DNA of 46,117 bases from Brevundimonas sp. (GTDB taxonomy: Bacteria > Pseudomonadota > Alphaproteobacteria > Caulobacterales > Caulobacteraceae): NCBI RefSeq assembly GCF_004210735.1, contig NZ_SDZL01000020.1:1-46117 (forward strand). Direction: 5' to 3'. Of the stretch, positions 38,153-46,117 are shown piece after piece. Under the pieces are notes generated by a model. It ran no database searches. It was not told the origin of the DNA and saw only the letters and a program-made list of their open reading frames with translations. Position 1 is the first letter of the stretch, and every line of letters starts with the position of its first letter. The translations under genes were made by a program, and so were the position numbers.

Positions 38153-38163
38153 AAACGAGTCAA
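38136..38163 (-). promoter_or_regulatory. Promoter of the ArsR operon (likely leaderless)
   Basis: On the minus strand TTGACTC (38163-38157), 13 bases, then GCTAATTG (38143-38136) fit TTGACGS-N10-14-GCTANAWC. The ATG at 38128 is seven bases further. Transcription would then begin at or near the start codon. Confidence 0.55.
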
Positions 38164-38181
38164 GCGCCGGGATGGCGCGCA

Positions 38182-38219
38182 CAAAAGAAAGGGGCGCGGA
38201 CCTTTCGGCGCCGCGCCCT
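38182..38219 (-). terminator. Rho-independent terminator of etfBA
   Basis: GGGCGCGG (38192-38199) and CCGCGCCC (38211-38218) form an eight-pair stem; on the minus strand a T-rich run (CTTTCTTTTG) follows. It lies 25 bases after the etfA stop. Confidence 0.8.
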
Positions 38220-38243
38220 GCATTCAGACGGAAAACGTCAGGC

Positions 38244-39173
38244 CTAGCCCAGCGCGGCCATCAGGTCCGGCACGGCGGTCTTGTAGTCGGCGACCAGGCC
38301 GTAATCGGCGATCTGGAATATCGGGGCGTCGGCGTCCTTGTTGATCGCGACGATCACCTTGGAGTCCTTCATACCGGCCAGATGCTGGATGGCGCCCGAA
38401 ATGCCGATGGCGATGTAGAGGGCCGGGGCGACGACCTTGCCGGTCTGACCGACCTGATAGTCGTTGGGGGCGTAACCGGCGTCGACGGCGGCGCGCGAGG
38501 CGCCGATGGCGGCGCCCAGCTTGTCGGCCAGCGGCTCCATCACCGCATGGAACTCTTCAGCCGAGCCCAGGGCGCGGCCGCCCGAGACGATGATCTTGGC
38601 GGCGCCCAGTTCGGGGCGGTCCGACTTGACCATTTCTTCGGAGACGAAGGCGACCTTGGGCGCTTCGCCCGCGGCGACGGTTTCGACCGGGGCCGAGCCG
38701 CCTTCGCCGGCCGCCGCGAAGGCGGTCGGGCGCACGGTGATGACCTTTTTCGCATCGGCCGACTGGACCGTCTCCAGCGCGTTGCCCGCATAGATGGGGC
38801 GTACGAAGGTGTCGGCCGAGACGACCTCGACGATGTCCGAGATCGGGGCCGTGTCCAGCCTGGCGGCGATGCGCGGGGCGAAATTCTTGCCGTCGGTGTT
38901 GGCGGGCGAGAGGATGGCGTCGTAGTTCCCGGCCAGCGGCAGGACGGTGGCTTCAACCGCTTCGGCCAGACCGTGGGCGACGGCGTCGCCTTCGGCCAGC
39001 AGGACCTTGCGCACGCCCGTGATTTTGGCGGCGATATCGGCCACGCCCTCGGCGCCCTTGCCCAGGACCAGAACGTCCACGTCGCCCGACAGGGCCAGAG
39101 CCGCCGTCACGGTCTTGTGGGTGGTGTCGCGAACGGCCGTACCGTCGTGGTCGGCGATGACGAGAACGGCCAT
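38244..39173 (-). CDS. etfA: Electron transfer flavoprotein alpha subunit
   Basis: A 309-residue FAD-binding subunit of the ETF dimer that takes electrons from acyl-CoA dehydrogenases and passes them to ETF-quinone oxidoreductase. The C-terminal FAD domain has [36 protein letters not shown] and [14 protein letters not shown]. The N-terminal domain ([11 protein letters not shown]) has the normal fold. The ATG lies directly after the etfB stop. Confidence 0.96.
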   Translation of the reverse strand: MAVLVIADHDGTAVRDTTHKTVTAALALSGDVDVLVLGKGAEGVADIAAKITGVRKVLLAEGDAVAHGLAEAVEATVLPLAGNYDAILSPANTDGKNFAPRIAARLDTAPISDIVEVVSADTFVRPIYAGNALETVQSADAKKVITVRPTAFAAAGEGGSAPVETVAAGEAPKVAFVSEEMVKSDRPELGAAKIIVSGGRALGSAEEFHAVMEPLADKLGAAIGASRAAVDAGYAPNDYQVGQTGKVVAPALYIAIGISGAIQHLAGMKDSKVIVAINKDADAPIFQIADYGLVADYKTAVPDLMAALG

Positions 39174-39938
39174 TTACAGGACCCCCGCGGACTTGAGCTT
39201 GGAAACCAGTTCGGCGGCGTCGGCCACCTTGACGCCCGCCGAACGCTTCGGCGGCTCCGTCACCTTCAGGACCTTCAGCCGGTCGGCCGTGTCCACGCCA
39301 TAGTCGGCGACCGCCTTGACCGCGATCTCCTTCTTCTTGGCCTTCATGATGTTGGGCAGGCTGGCGTAGCGCGGCGTGTTCAGGCGCAGGTCGGTGGTGA
39401 CCACGGCCGGCAGGGTCGCCGACAGGGTCTGCAGACCGCCGTCGACTTCACGGGTGACGACAGCCTTGCCGCCTTCGATGACCAGCTTGCCGGCGAAGGT
39501 GGCCTGGGGCCAGTCCAGCAGGGCGGCCAGCATCTGGCCGACGGCGTTGTTGTCGCCGTCGATGGACTGTTTGCCCATCAGCACCAGGTCGGGCTTTTCC
39601 TCGTCGACCACGGCCTTCAGCAGCTTGGCGACGGCCAGCGGCTCCAGATCGGCATCGGACTGGATCAGCAGGCCGCGATCCGCGCCCATGGCCAGGGCGG
39701 TGCGGATGGTTTCCTGGGCCTGCGTCACGCCGATTGAGACGACGACAATCTCGGTCGCCGTGCCTGCCGCGTGATGCTCCTTGCCTTCCTTCAGACGAAC
39801 GGCCTCTTCGACGGCGATCTCGTCGAAGGGGTTCATGCTCATCTTGACGTTGGCCAGATCAACGCCGCTCTGGTCCGCCTTCACGCGAGCCTTGACGTTG
39901 GAGTCGATAACCCGTTTGACCGGGACGAGAACCTTCAT
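39174..39938 (-). CDS. etfB: Electron transfer flavoprotein beta subunit
   Basis: A 254-residue partner of EtfA that binds [23 protein letters not shown] at the start and [19 protein letters not shown] are conserved; [21 protein letters not shown] is the ETF-beta signature. I start at 39938, the usual beginning; the frame is open 21 codons upstream. It is the first gene of etfBA. Confidence 0.96.
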   Translation of the reverse strand: MKVLVPVKRVIDSNVKARVKADQSGVDLANVKMSMNPFDEIAVEEAVRLKEGKEHHAAGTATEIVVVSIGVTQAQETIRTALAMGADRGLLIQSDADLEPLAVAKLLKAVVDEEKPDLVLMGKQSIDGDNNAVGQMLAALLDWPQATFAGKLVIEGGKAVVTREVDGGLQTLSATLPAVVTTDLRLNTPRYASLPNIMKAKKKEIAVKAVADYGVDTADRLKVLKVTEPPKRSAGVKVADAAELVSKLKSAGVL

Positions 39939-40055
39939 GGGTCTATCCGTGAAATCGCCTGAATGTTGCGATGCAATGGATCGCCTAGACAGGCCTGTCA
40001 ACGTAACGCCGGGTCAAGCCGATCCGCTTCCGGCCATTTTGGACGACCCGCGACG

Positions 40056-40388
40056 ATGCATCGTTTGCTGACCTTTCGCCGACTGGGCCTGATGTTCCTG
40101 GCCGTTTTTGCGGTCGCCGTGGGCGGGCTGGTCATATTCCAGAACGTCTGGCTGGCCCCGGGCGAGCGCTGCGAGGCGGCAGGTAAATGGTATGATCTGG
40201 AGACGCGCACCTGCGCCCAGCCCATCTCCATCGCCGAGATCACGGGCCGGCCGATCGAGGGCCGGCGGGCCGAGGCTTCGGCCGAGAAGAATCGCGAGCT
40301 GGTGCAGATCGAGCGCCGCCTGACCGCCGAGAAACACGCCCGCGACGCTGCGGTCGAGGCCGAACGCGCGCGGCTGAGAGAGCGGTAG
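40056..40388 (+). CDS. Membrane-anchored small protein, function unknown
   Basis: A 110-residue protein with one N-terminal membrane helix (LGLMFLAVFAVAVGGLVIF, about 10-28). A small Cys-containing periplasmic part follows (GERCEAAGKWYDLETRTC), which could form a disulfide and resembles short Cys-pair motifs in other exported proteins. The C-terminal third is charged and probably coiled-coil (EKNRELVQIERRLTAEKHARD). The start at 40056 was chosen because it begins the basic-hydrophobic leader. It diverges from etfB and converges with the adenosyltransferase gene (four bases). Confidence 0.65.
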   Translation: MHRLLTFRRLGLMFLAVFAVAVGGLVIFQNVWLAPGERCEAAGKWYDLETRTCAQPISIAEITGRPIEGRRAEASAEKNRELVQIERRLTAEKHARDAAVEAERARLRER

Positions 40389-40392
40389 AGGC

Positions 40393-40965
40393 CTAGCGCG
40401 TCGCGCCGGGCCTCCACAGGACATCCCCGGCGCCGTTGGCGTTGGCGCGGCGGGCGGCGACGAACAGGTGGTCGGACAGGCGGTTCAGATAGCGGACCGC
40501 GTCAGGGTTCACGCCCTCGCCGGATTCGACCAGCCGCACGGCGTCGCGCTCGGCCCGGCGGCAGACGGTGCGGGCCAGATGCAGATGGGCCGACAGCGGC
40601 GAGCCGCCCGACAGGATGAAGCTGTCCAGCGGCTTCAGGCTTTCGTTCATCCAGTCGATCTCGGATTCCAGCCGTTCGACCTGGGTCGCGATGATGCGCA
40701 GCGCCTCCCATTTCGGGGCCGGGTCCATCGGCGTAGCCAGGTCGGCGCCCAGGTCGAACAGTTCGTTCTGAATGCGACCCAACATGGCGTCGATACGGTC
40801 GTTCTGGCCGCTGTGCAGGCGGGCGACGCCGATCACGGCGTTCAGTTCGTCCACGGCGCCATAGGCCTCGACCCGGCGGTCGGTTTTGGACACCGGGGCG
40901 CCCGAGGCCAGACGCGTCTGACCGGCGTCGCCCGTGCGGGTGTAGATCTTGTTCAGCGTGACCAT
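40393..40965 (-). CDS. Cob(I)alamin adenosyltransferase, PduO type
   Basis: A 190-residue enzyme that transfers adenosyl from ATP to cob(I)alamin, giving coenzyme B12. The N-terminal ATP motif is YTRTGDAGQTRL (about 7-18), then RVEAYGAVDELNAVIG, and the late helix VCRRAERDAV with SDHLFVAARRAN. I start at 40965 (MVTLNKIY). It lies five bases after the small two-helix gene on the same strand. Confidence 0.94.
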   Translation of the reverse strand: MVTLNKIYTRTGDAGQTRLASGAPVSKTDRRVEAYGAVDELNAVIGVARLHSGQNDRIDAMLGRIQNELFDLGADLATPMDPAPKWEALRIIATQVERLESEIDWMNESLKPLDSFILSGGSPLSAHLHLARTVCRRAERDAVRLVESGEGVNPDAVRYLNRLSDHLFVAARRANANGAGDVLWRPGATR

Positions 40966-40970
40966 GACAT

Positions 40971-41174
40971 TCAGCCCCCGTGGGTCGATTTCCACCACAC
41001 GCCGGCGACCAGCAGCACGACCGCCACCGCCTGGAGCGCAACGCGCAGACGCATCAGCCTGTTGGAGTGCGAGCGCGCATAGTCGCCGCCGCGGTACAGC
41101 GAATAGATGCCGAAGCCCAGGGTGATCGCGACCGCGCTGACCGCGAGCAGGATGAGAATGTCGAACAGGTCCAT
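40971..41174 (-). CDS. Twin-helix small membrane protein (HIG1-like)
   Basis: A 67-residue protein with two hydrophobic helices (about 5-26 and 44-61) and a short basic loop with GGDYARSHSNRLMRLRV between. This pattern matches bacterial HIG1-like or 'twin transmembrane' small proteins, which in mitochondria are respiratory supercomplex factors; the bacterial role is unknown. The arrangement beside the cobalamin adenosyltransferase is common in alphaproteobacteria, as I recall. Confidence 0.8.
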   Translation of the reverse strand: MDLFDILILLAVSAVAITLGFGIYSLYRGGDYARSHSNRLMRLRVALQAVAVVLLVAGVWWKSTHGG

Positions 41175-41231
41175 ACCGCACTTCTAGGCCCAGGCGAGGC
41201 GACGCGCCAGCAAGGTGGGCGTGTGTCGATA

Positions 41232-41247
41232 TTGCGACCTATTCGCA
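41232..41247. promoter_or_regulatory. Fur-like operator before the TonB receptor gene
   Basis: TTGCGACCTATTCGCA has arms TGCGA and TCGCA around five bases. It resembles alphaproteobacterial Fur boxes of type TTGCGAATGATTCGCA, though the centre differs. A CATAAT -10-like sequence lies at 41267-41272. Iron control is inference. Confidence 0.4.
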
Positions 41248-41316
41248 CACCCCATTGTAGCGCTGCCATAATTGATGTTGAGAAGCGCTCGCAACTCCCC
41301 GGGGCTATTCCACACC

Positions 41317-43803
41317 ATGACGACCCATTCTCGCCGACGCCTGATGCTGACGACCGCCGCCATCGCCACGGCGCTGTGCACGCCCGCCCTGGCCCTCAGT
41401 GGCCTGGCCTTCAATGACCCGGCGTTGACGGATACGCAGCAGGCGACGCGTGTGGACGACGTGGTCGTCACGGCCGCCGGCTTTGAGCAGAAGATCGTCG
41501 ACGCCCCCGCAAGCATCAGCGTTATCACCGTCGAGGAACTGCAGACGCGCCCGTACATGACGTTGCTGGACGCGGTGCGTGATCTGGAGGGCGTCGATAT
41601 CGGCGAGACCCGCGACAAGACGGGCCAGGGCACCATCTCCATGCGCGGCATGGGGTCGGACTATACCCTGATCCTGATCGACGGCCGCCGCCAGAACAAC
41701 CACGGCGACATCTATCCGAACAGCTTCGGCGGCAACCAGTTCAACCACATCCCGCCGCTGGATTCGATCGAGCGGATCGAGGTCATTCGCGGCCCCGCCT
41801 CGACCCTGTACGGCGCCGACGCCATGGGCGGGGTGATCAACATCATCACCAAACGCACGCTGGATCGCTGGAGCGGCTCGGTCACCACGGCCCGCACCTT
41901 TGAAACCAGCGACGAGTATGGCGACGACCAGACCGTCGACGTCTACGCCAACGGGCCGATCATCTCCGGCCTGCTGAACCTGAGCGTGCGCGGCAGCTGG
42001 TACACGCGCGACGCCTCCAACCCGGTCTATGAGAGCATTCGCGATCCGAACGGCGTCGAGCTGGACCGGTCGCTGGGCTTCGGCGGCGGCGGCAAGACGG
42101 TGAACAACGAGAACCTGGCCGGCGGCCTGAGCCTGACCTTCACGCCGACCGACAACCAGACCCTGACGCTGGACTACGACACCTCGCATCAGGAGTATGA
42201 CAACGCGATCCGTCTGAACGACAGCGGGGCCGAGGAGTATCCGGTCGGCACAGTCGACAACTACGGCGCCATGCTGCGGATCGGAGCCAACGGCCGCATC
42301 GAGCCGCGCGCCGGCTATGCCCCGACGCAGGAGTTCACCCGCGACAGCTGGGCGCTGACCCATCAGGGCCAATGGTCGTTCGGCAATAGCCGGGTGAGCC
42401 TGTCCCACGTCGCGACCAACAACGACGGCCGCACGCTGCCGTTCTCGGTGGCCGAGCGTCAGGACCTGCAACTGCTGTGGAACGCCGCCTGCGCCAACCT
42501 GGGCGGAACGGTCAACGGGGGCACCGGCTACTGCCCGATCAACGGCACCGGCTACGCCAACGTCAATGCGTGGAACAACCTGTCAGAGGCCGCCAAGCTT
42601 CAGGTCATGCAGGCCAACCTGACCACGGCCCAGTATGACGCCCTGCTGGCCGACCTGCCGCGTCCGAAGCGGACGCTGGAGAGCGCGCAATATACGCTGG
42701 ACGCCCAGATGGACATGCCGTTCCAGCTGGCGGGCGAGCATGTCGTCGTCATCGGCGGCCAGGTCATTCGCGGCGAGCTGACCGACGGTGTCTTTGGCCT
42801 GCAGGACGGCCAGACCGGCCTGAAGCAGGAGCACAACATGTACTCCCTGTTCGTCGAGGACACCTGGCGGGCGGTCCCGTCGCTCGCCGTCACGGCGGGT
42901 GTCCGGTATGACGATCACGAGGTTTTCGGCAGCCATTTCAGCCCGCGCCTGTACGGCGTCTACACCCTGAATGACCAGTGGACGGTCAAGGGCGGTGTCA
43001 GCACCGGTTTCAAGACGCCCAAGACCACCCAGCTGTATGACGGCATCACCGGTTTCGGTGGGCAGGGCACCTCGCCCATGTTCGGCAATCCGGACCTGAA
43101 ACCGGAAACCAGCGTCAGCACCGAACTGGCGGTTTACTGGGAGCATCCGTCGGGCCACAGCCTCAACGTCACGGCCTTCAACAATACGTTCGAGGACAAG
43201 ATCTCGAACCAGCCGTGCGGCGGCGCCCTGACGCTGGCCTGCGCCAGCACCGGCGACTATGGCGATCTGGGCTACACCACCAGCACCCGCGCGACGAACA
43301 TCGACGAGGTGGACATCCGCGGCGTCGAGGTGGCCGGTCGCTGGAAGGCGCTGGAAACGGTCAGCGTGCGCGGCAACTACACCTTCACCGACAGCGAGCA
43401 GAAGAGCGGCGTCGACAAGGGCCTGCCCCTGGGCGAAAGCGCCCGTCACATGGCCAACGCCTCGGTCAGCTGGCAGGCGACCGACCGGCTGAACCTGCTG
43501 CTGACGGGCGAGGCGCGGGCAAAGCGCTATGCCGGCAAGCACGCCGTCACCAGCGAGGCGATCTACTACAAGGACTACGCCGTGCTGAACCTGGGCGGCG
43601 CGTATGAGGTGAACAGCTGGCTGACGGTCAATGCGCGGGTCAACAACCTGCTGGATCGCGACTTCACCACCTATGACGCCGAGTTCCGCGACCTGAACAA
43701 TGACGGCGACTATCTGGACACCAACGAGGCGCTGTTCTTCGATCACTACAACAACAAGGACAAGGGCCGCAGTGTCTGGCTCAGCCTGAACGCCCGGTTC
43801 TGA
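41317..43803 (+). CDS. TonB-dependent outer-membrane receptor (FepA/CirA-like)
   Basis: An 828-residue outer-membrane receptor. The signal ends near residue 25-28 (TPALALSG). The TonB box-like VDDVVVTA follows, then the plug (SVITVEELQTRPYMTLLDAV, and IERIEVIRGPASTLYGADAM). The 22-strand barrel fills the rest and ends in SLNARF with the C-terminal Phe of outer-membrane barrels. The relatives are ferric siderophore or colicin receptors; the exact ligand is not known. A late loop with DLNNDGDYLDTNE looks like a Ca2+-binding loop. A good terminator follows. The Fur-like site supports iron use. Confidence 0.92.
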   Translation: MTTHSRRRLMLTTAAIATALCTPALALSGLAFNDPALTDTQQATRVDDVVVTAAGFEQKIVDAPASISVITVEELQTRPYMTLLDAVRDLEGVDIGETRDKTGQGTISMRGMGSDYTLILIDGRRQNNHGDIYPNSFGGNQFNHIPPLDSIERIEVIRGPASTLYGADAMGGVINIITKRTLDRWSGSVTTARTFETSDEYGDDQTVDVYANGPIISGLLNLSVRGSWYTRDASNPVYESIRDPNGVELDRSLGFGGGGKTVNNENLAGGLSLTFTPTDNQTLTLDYDTSHQEYDNAIRLNDSGAEEYPVGTVDNYGAMLRIGANGRIEPRAGYAPTQEFTRDSWALTHQGQWSFGNSRVSLSHVATNNDGRTLPFSVAERQDLQLLWNAACANLGGTVNGGTGYCPINGTGYANVNAWNNLSEAAKLQVMQANLTTAQYDALLADLPRPKRTLESAQYTLDAQMDMPFQLAGEHVVVIGGQVIRGELTDGVFGLQDGQTGLKQEHNMYSLFVEDTWRAVPSLAVTAGVRYDDHEVFGSHFSPRLYGVYTLNDQWTVKGGVSTGFKTPKTTQLYDGITGFGGQGTSPMFGNPDLKPETSVSTELAVYWEHPSGHSLNVTAFNNTFEDKISNQPCGGALTLACASTGDYGDLGYTTSTRATNIDEVDIRGVEVAGRWKALETVSVRGNYTFTDSEQKSGVDKGLPLGESARHMANASVSWQATDRLNLLLTGEARAKRYAGKHAVTSEAIYYKDYAVLNLGGAYEVNSWLTVNARVNNLLDRDFTTYDAEFRDLNNDGDYLDTNEALFFDHYNNKDKGRSVWLSLNARF

Positions 43804-43832
43804 TCGCACCTCCCCGATCCTGACCGGACCTG

Positions 43833-43866
43833 CGGGCCGCCTCCTTCCCCGGGGCGGCCCGTTTTC
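43833..43866 (+). terminator. Rho-independent terminator of the TonB receptor gene
   Basis: CGGGCCGCC (43833-43841) and GGCGGCCCG (43853-43861) form a nine-pair stem followed by TTTTCG. It lies 30 bases after the receptor stop. Confidence 0.85.
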
Positions 43867-43936
43867 GTAGGCGCCCAAGGCGCGGCTAAGCCGTTGGTCA
43901 TCTTTGCATGACAGGGTTCGTCAGACGGGGACCCAC

Positions 43937-45058
43937 ATGACTGACCGCGCGATCCGCAATCTGGCCCATCTGAAACGCTCGGCCTCGACCGCGCGGGTGC
44001 TGAACCTGCTCAAGGTGGCGGACGAGCACGACCGGACGGGCGACTGGGCGGCGCGGCCGATGTTCCAGACCCCGGCGCTGAACGCGTCGCTGATCATCAA
44101 GCATCGCCTGCGCAGGAACGAGATCGACGCCTTCGCCAGTCGCCGGCAGGTGGCGACCAAGGTGGTCATCCCGATCGACAGCGAGGATCTGAAGAGCGGC
44201 GGCCGCTATGTCTTCGTCAACCAGCGCGGTTTCGAGGCGGCGCTGCAGGAAACGTTCGGCGTCGACGCCGACCATCCCGATGTGCGGGTGCTGCGGTTGA
44301 TGGACGAACTGCCGTCGCTGGACCCGTTCCTGCTGCGCGAGCAACTGCGCCGCGCGGGGGTCGATCCGGCACCCTGCTATTTCGCGCTTAGCGAGGCCGA
44401 TCTGGACCGGATGACGGCCTTCGTCGAGGCCGAGATTGAACCGCTGGTGACGCTGAGCCTGGGGCCGGACGTGGTGGCGGTCGGCTCGGCCCGGAAGATG
44501 GCCGCGACCATCCTGTCGAACCGGTCGGGCGCGCGCATGGAGGCGCTGCGCCAGACCCTGCGTCTGGACCCGGAGCAGTACGAGGAGGGCGTCTTCTGCT
44601 GGAAGGGTTTCCTCTATTACAAATGGGCGCTGAAGAGCCTGATGGCCGAGGTGGTGGCTGTGGCCGACGCGGTCTGGACCGCGCGACCGGTCGGGCCTCT
44701 GGACGACCAGTCGCGCGAATATCTGGACCGGGGTCGCGAGGTGTTGCGTCGCCGGATTCTGAAGACCTGCGAGGACGCCCACGCCACCCTGGCCATCTAT
44801 GACCGAGCCTATGCGGCGATGACGGTGGACGGCCAGCCGACAGCCTTCCGCGACTTCCTGCTGGAGGCGCCGACCATGTTCTCGAGGCTGGGCGAACAGC
44901 TGGGCGCGATCCAGCATGTGGTCAGCTTCTGGCGGTTCCGGTTCGCCCCCGGCGCGGCGCACGTCAGCGTCGAGGAGCTGATCGACATCTTCATGGATTT
45001 CGAGACCGGCCTGCGCGGTCGCGAGGATCCGGCGCTGGAATACGGCGCGGCGGCATAG
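43937..45058 (+). CDS. Cytoplasmic protein of unknown family
   Basis: A 373-residue, largely helical soluble protein with no signal or membrane part. The start at 43937 has GGGGA upstream and leaves out 11 unlikely residues. Notable stretches are IIKHRLRRNEIDAFASRRQVATKVVIP, LDPEQYEEGVFCWKGFLYYKW and AIQHVVSFWRFRF. Mid-protein GARMEALRQTLRLDP looks like a conserved helix. It has its own terminator and stands alone between the receptor and ahcY. I do not recognise it. Confidence 0.8.
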   Translation: MTDRAIRNLAHLKRSASTARVLNLLKVADEHDRTGDWAARPMFQTPALNASLIIKHRLRRNEIDAFASRRQVATKVVIPIDSEDLKSGGRYVFVNQRGFEAALQETFGVDADHPDVRVLRLMDELPSLDPFLLREQLRRAGVDPAPCYFALSEADLDRMTAFVEAEIEPLVTLSLGPDVVAVGSARKMAATILSNRSGARMEALRQTLRLDPEQYEEGVFCWKGFLYYKWALKSLMAEVVAVADAVWTARPVGPLDDQSREYLDRGREVLRRRILKTCEDAHATLAIYDRAYAAMTVDGQPTAFRDFLLEAPTMFSRLGEQLGAIQHVVSFWRFRFAPGAAHVSVEELIDIFMDFETGLRGREDPALEYGAAA

Positions 45059-45063
45059 AAAAA

Positions 45064-45098
45064 GGCCGGAGAGGCGAGCTCTCCGGTCTTTTCTTTAT
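45064..45098 (+). terminator. Rho-independent terminator after the unknown gene
   Basis: CCGGAGAG (45066-45073) and CTCTCCGG (45079-45086) form an eight-pair stem around GCGAG, followed by TCTTTTCTTT. It begins six bases after the stop codon. Confidence 0.88.
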
Positions 45099-45100
45099 TG

Positions 45101-45140
45101 GGCGCTACGCTCGGCTCGCGGAGCGTCGCTGCATGAGCGC
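45101..45140 (-). repeat. Foldback repeat, copy D (after the unknown gene)
   Basis: On the minus strand it starts GCGCTCATGCAGCGA and ends in GAGCGTAGCGCC, the same frame as copies A-C. The inner hairpin is GCTC-GCG-GAGC. It follows a plus-strand gene and reads opposite to it, like copy A. It is also downstream of the minus-strand ahcY. Confidence 0.75.
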
Positions 45141-45175
45141 GCGGTCGCGGACGATGCCGCGGCTGTGGTGCGCGC

Positions 45176-46117
45176 CTAGTAGCGATAGTGTTCCGGCTTG
45201 AACGGGCCTTCGGTCGGGACTGAAATGTAGTCGGCCTGTTCCTTGGACAGGGTCGTCAGCTTTGCGCCCAGCTTGGCCAGGTGCAGGAAGGCGACCTTTT
45301 CGTCCAGGTGTTTGGGCAGGGTATAGACCTGGTTCTGATAGGCCTTGGCGTTGGTCCACAGTTCGATCTGGGCCAGCGTCTGGTTGGTGAAGGACGCCGA
45401 CATCACGAAGGACGGGTGGCCCGTGGCGTTGCCCAGGTTCACCAGACGGCCTTCGGACAGCAGGATGATCTTTTTGCCGTCCGGGAACTCAACGTGGTGG
45501 ACCTGCGGCTTGATCTCGTCCCACTTGAAGTTTTTCAGGCCAGCGACCTGAATCTCCGAGTCGAAGTGACCGATGTTGCAGACGATGGCGTTGTTCTTCA
45601 TCGCCCGCATGTGTTCGACGGTGATGACGTCCTTGTTGCCGGTGGCGGTGACGAAGATGTCCGCGTCGCCGGCGGCCTCTTCCAGGGTCACGACCTCATA
45701 GCCTTCCATCGCGGCCTGCAGGGCGCAGATCGGATCGACCTCGGTCACCTTCACGCGGGCGCCGCCCTGGCGCAGCGAGGCGGCCGAGCCCTTGCCCACG
45801 TCGCCGTAGCCGCACACCACGGCGACCTTGCCTGACAGCATGACATCGGTGCCGCGACGGATCGCGTCGACCAGCGATTCCCGGCAGCCGTACAGGTTGT
45901 CGAACTTGGACTTGGTGACGCTGTCGTTGACGTTGATGGCGGGGAAGGGCAGTTCGCCGCGCTCGGCCATCTGATACAGGCGGTGAACGCCCGTGGTGGT
46001 CTCTTCCGACACGCCGCCGATGGCGTCGCGGATGGCCGAATAGAAGCCGGGCTTCTCGGCGATGTAACGCTTCATCACCGCGAACAGGGCTTCTTCTTCC
46101 TCGTTCTGCGGGTTCGA
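45176..46117 (-). CDS. ahcY: S-adenosylhomocysteine hydrolase, 5' end cut by window edge
   Basis: Splits S-adenosylhomocysteine into adenosine and homocysteine with bound NAD+, clearing the product of methyl transfer. The C-terminal 313 residues are visible and in frame to the last base. NAD-binding [36 protein letters not shown] (catalytic Lys/Asp part), [15 protein letters not shown] and the terminal PFKPEHYRY are typical. The full family is 430-470 residues. The window edge hides the start. Confidence 0.96.
   Translation of the reverse strand, partial: SNPQNEEEEALFAVMKRYIAEKPGFYSAIRDAIGGVSEETTTGVHRLYQMAERGELPFPAINVNDSVTKSKFDNLYGCRESLVDAIRRGTDVMLSGKVAVVCGYGDVGKGSAASLRQGGARVKVTEVDPICALQAAMEGYEVVTLEEAAGDADIFVTATGNKDVITVEHMRAMKNNAIVCNIGHFDSEIQVAGLKNFKWDEIKPQVHHVEFPDGKKIILLSEGRLVNLGNATGHPSFVMSASFTNQTLAQIELWTNAKAYQNQVYTLPKHLDEKVAFLHLAKLGAKLTTLSKEQADYISVPTEGPFKPEHYRY

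Noticed and set aside
41305..43878. Minus-strand reading frames opposite the TonB receptor gene
   Set aside because: Antisense shadows with no motif; the receptor has a signal, plug, barrel end and terminator.

Overview
The window is a GC-rich chromosomal segment of an alphaproteobacterium of the order Caulobacterales. A Brevundimonas-like genome is my best guess, but the genus is inference. The evidence is gene order that matches the Caulobacter origin region as I recall it: aroE-maf-ppsR(DUF299) on one side and hemE-hemH-hemJ-rho-mnmE-mnmG-rsmG-parA-parB on the other, followed by holA, lptE, leuS, a DUF3576 lipoprotein, ntrZ, thiE, yggS and cenR. Nearly everything is core chromosome. I see no integrase, insertion sequence, tRNA, rRNA or CRISPR.

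Region 1 (1-12.7 kb) is the replication and segregation centre. The 520-base gap between ppsR and hemE (1934-2453) has the position and content of a Caulobacter-type chromosomal origin (Cori): a DnaA box one base off consensus, weaker DnaA-like boxes, a CtrA box of form CTAA-N7-TTAA, two GANTC sites for CcrM methylation, and an AT-rich stretch. Genes point away from it on both sides. Downstream come the last heme steps (hemE, hemH, hemJ), rho, the tRNA-modifying pair mnmE/mnmG, rsmG and parAB. Four parS sites with core GTTTCACGTGAAAC (one with a single mismatch) are spaced over 4.3 kb; two lie between genes and two inside mnmG and parA.

Region 2 (12.7-25.3 kb) holds a lipoprotein, a small basic protein, a structured intergenic repeat, the DUF3576-leuS-lptE-holA group, the regulators NtrZ (periplasmic) and CenR (OmpR family), thiE and yggS with overlapping divergent starts, an unrecognised lipoprotein, an SLC13-type transporter, xth, a 55-base tandem repeat with a terminator, and a LolA-like protein.

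Region 3 (25.5-34.2 kb) carries ftsK, a UbiH-family hydroxylase, an SDR dehydrogenase with a pterin dehydratase, ubiE-ubiB (the former probably translated from a leaderless mRNA), a secreted protein, the ribosome rescue factor arfB, and yaiI.

Region 4 (34.2-46.1 kb) has two overlapping exported amidohydrolase genes, one of which has lost its metal-binding histidines. It also has a DUF167 gene, an ArsR/SdpR-type repressor with a four-helix membrane protein and an obvious operator, etfBA, a cobalamin adenosyltransferase beside a small two-helix protein, a TonB-dependent receptor with a Fur-like site, an unrecognised 373-residue protein, and ahcY cut by the window edge.

The most unusual signal is a family of about 40-base foldback elements seen at four loci (six copies). 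They lie in the same orientation relative to the gene whose 3' end they follow, and their outer stem shows compensatory change. I found no clearly new multi-gene system. The leads closest to one are this repeat family, the ArsR/membrane-protein pair and the active/degenerate amidohydrolase pair.
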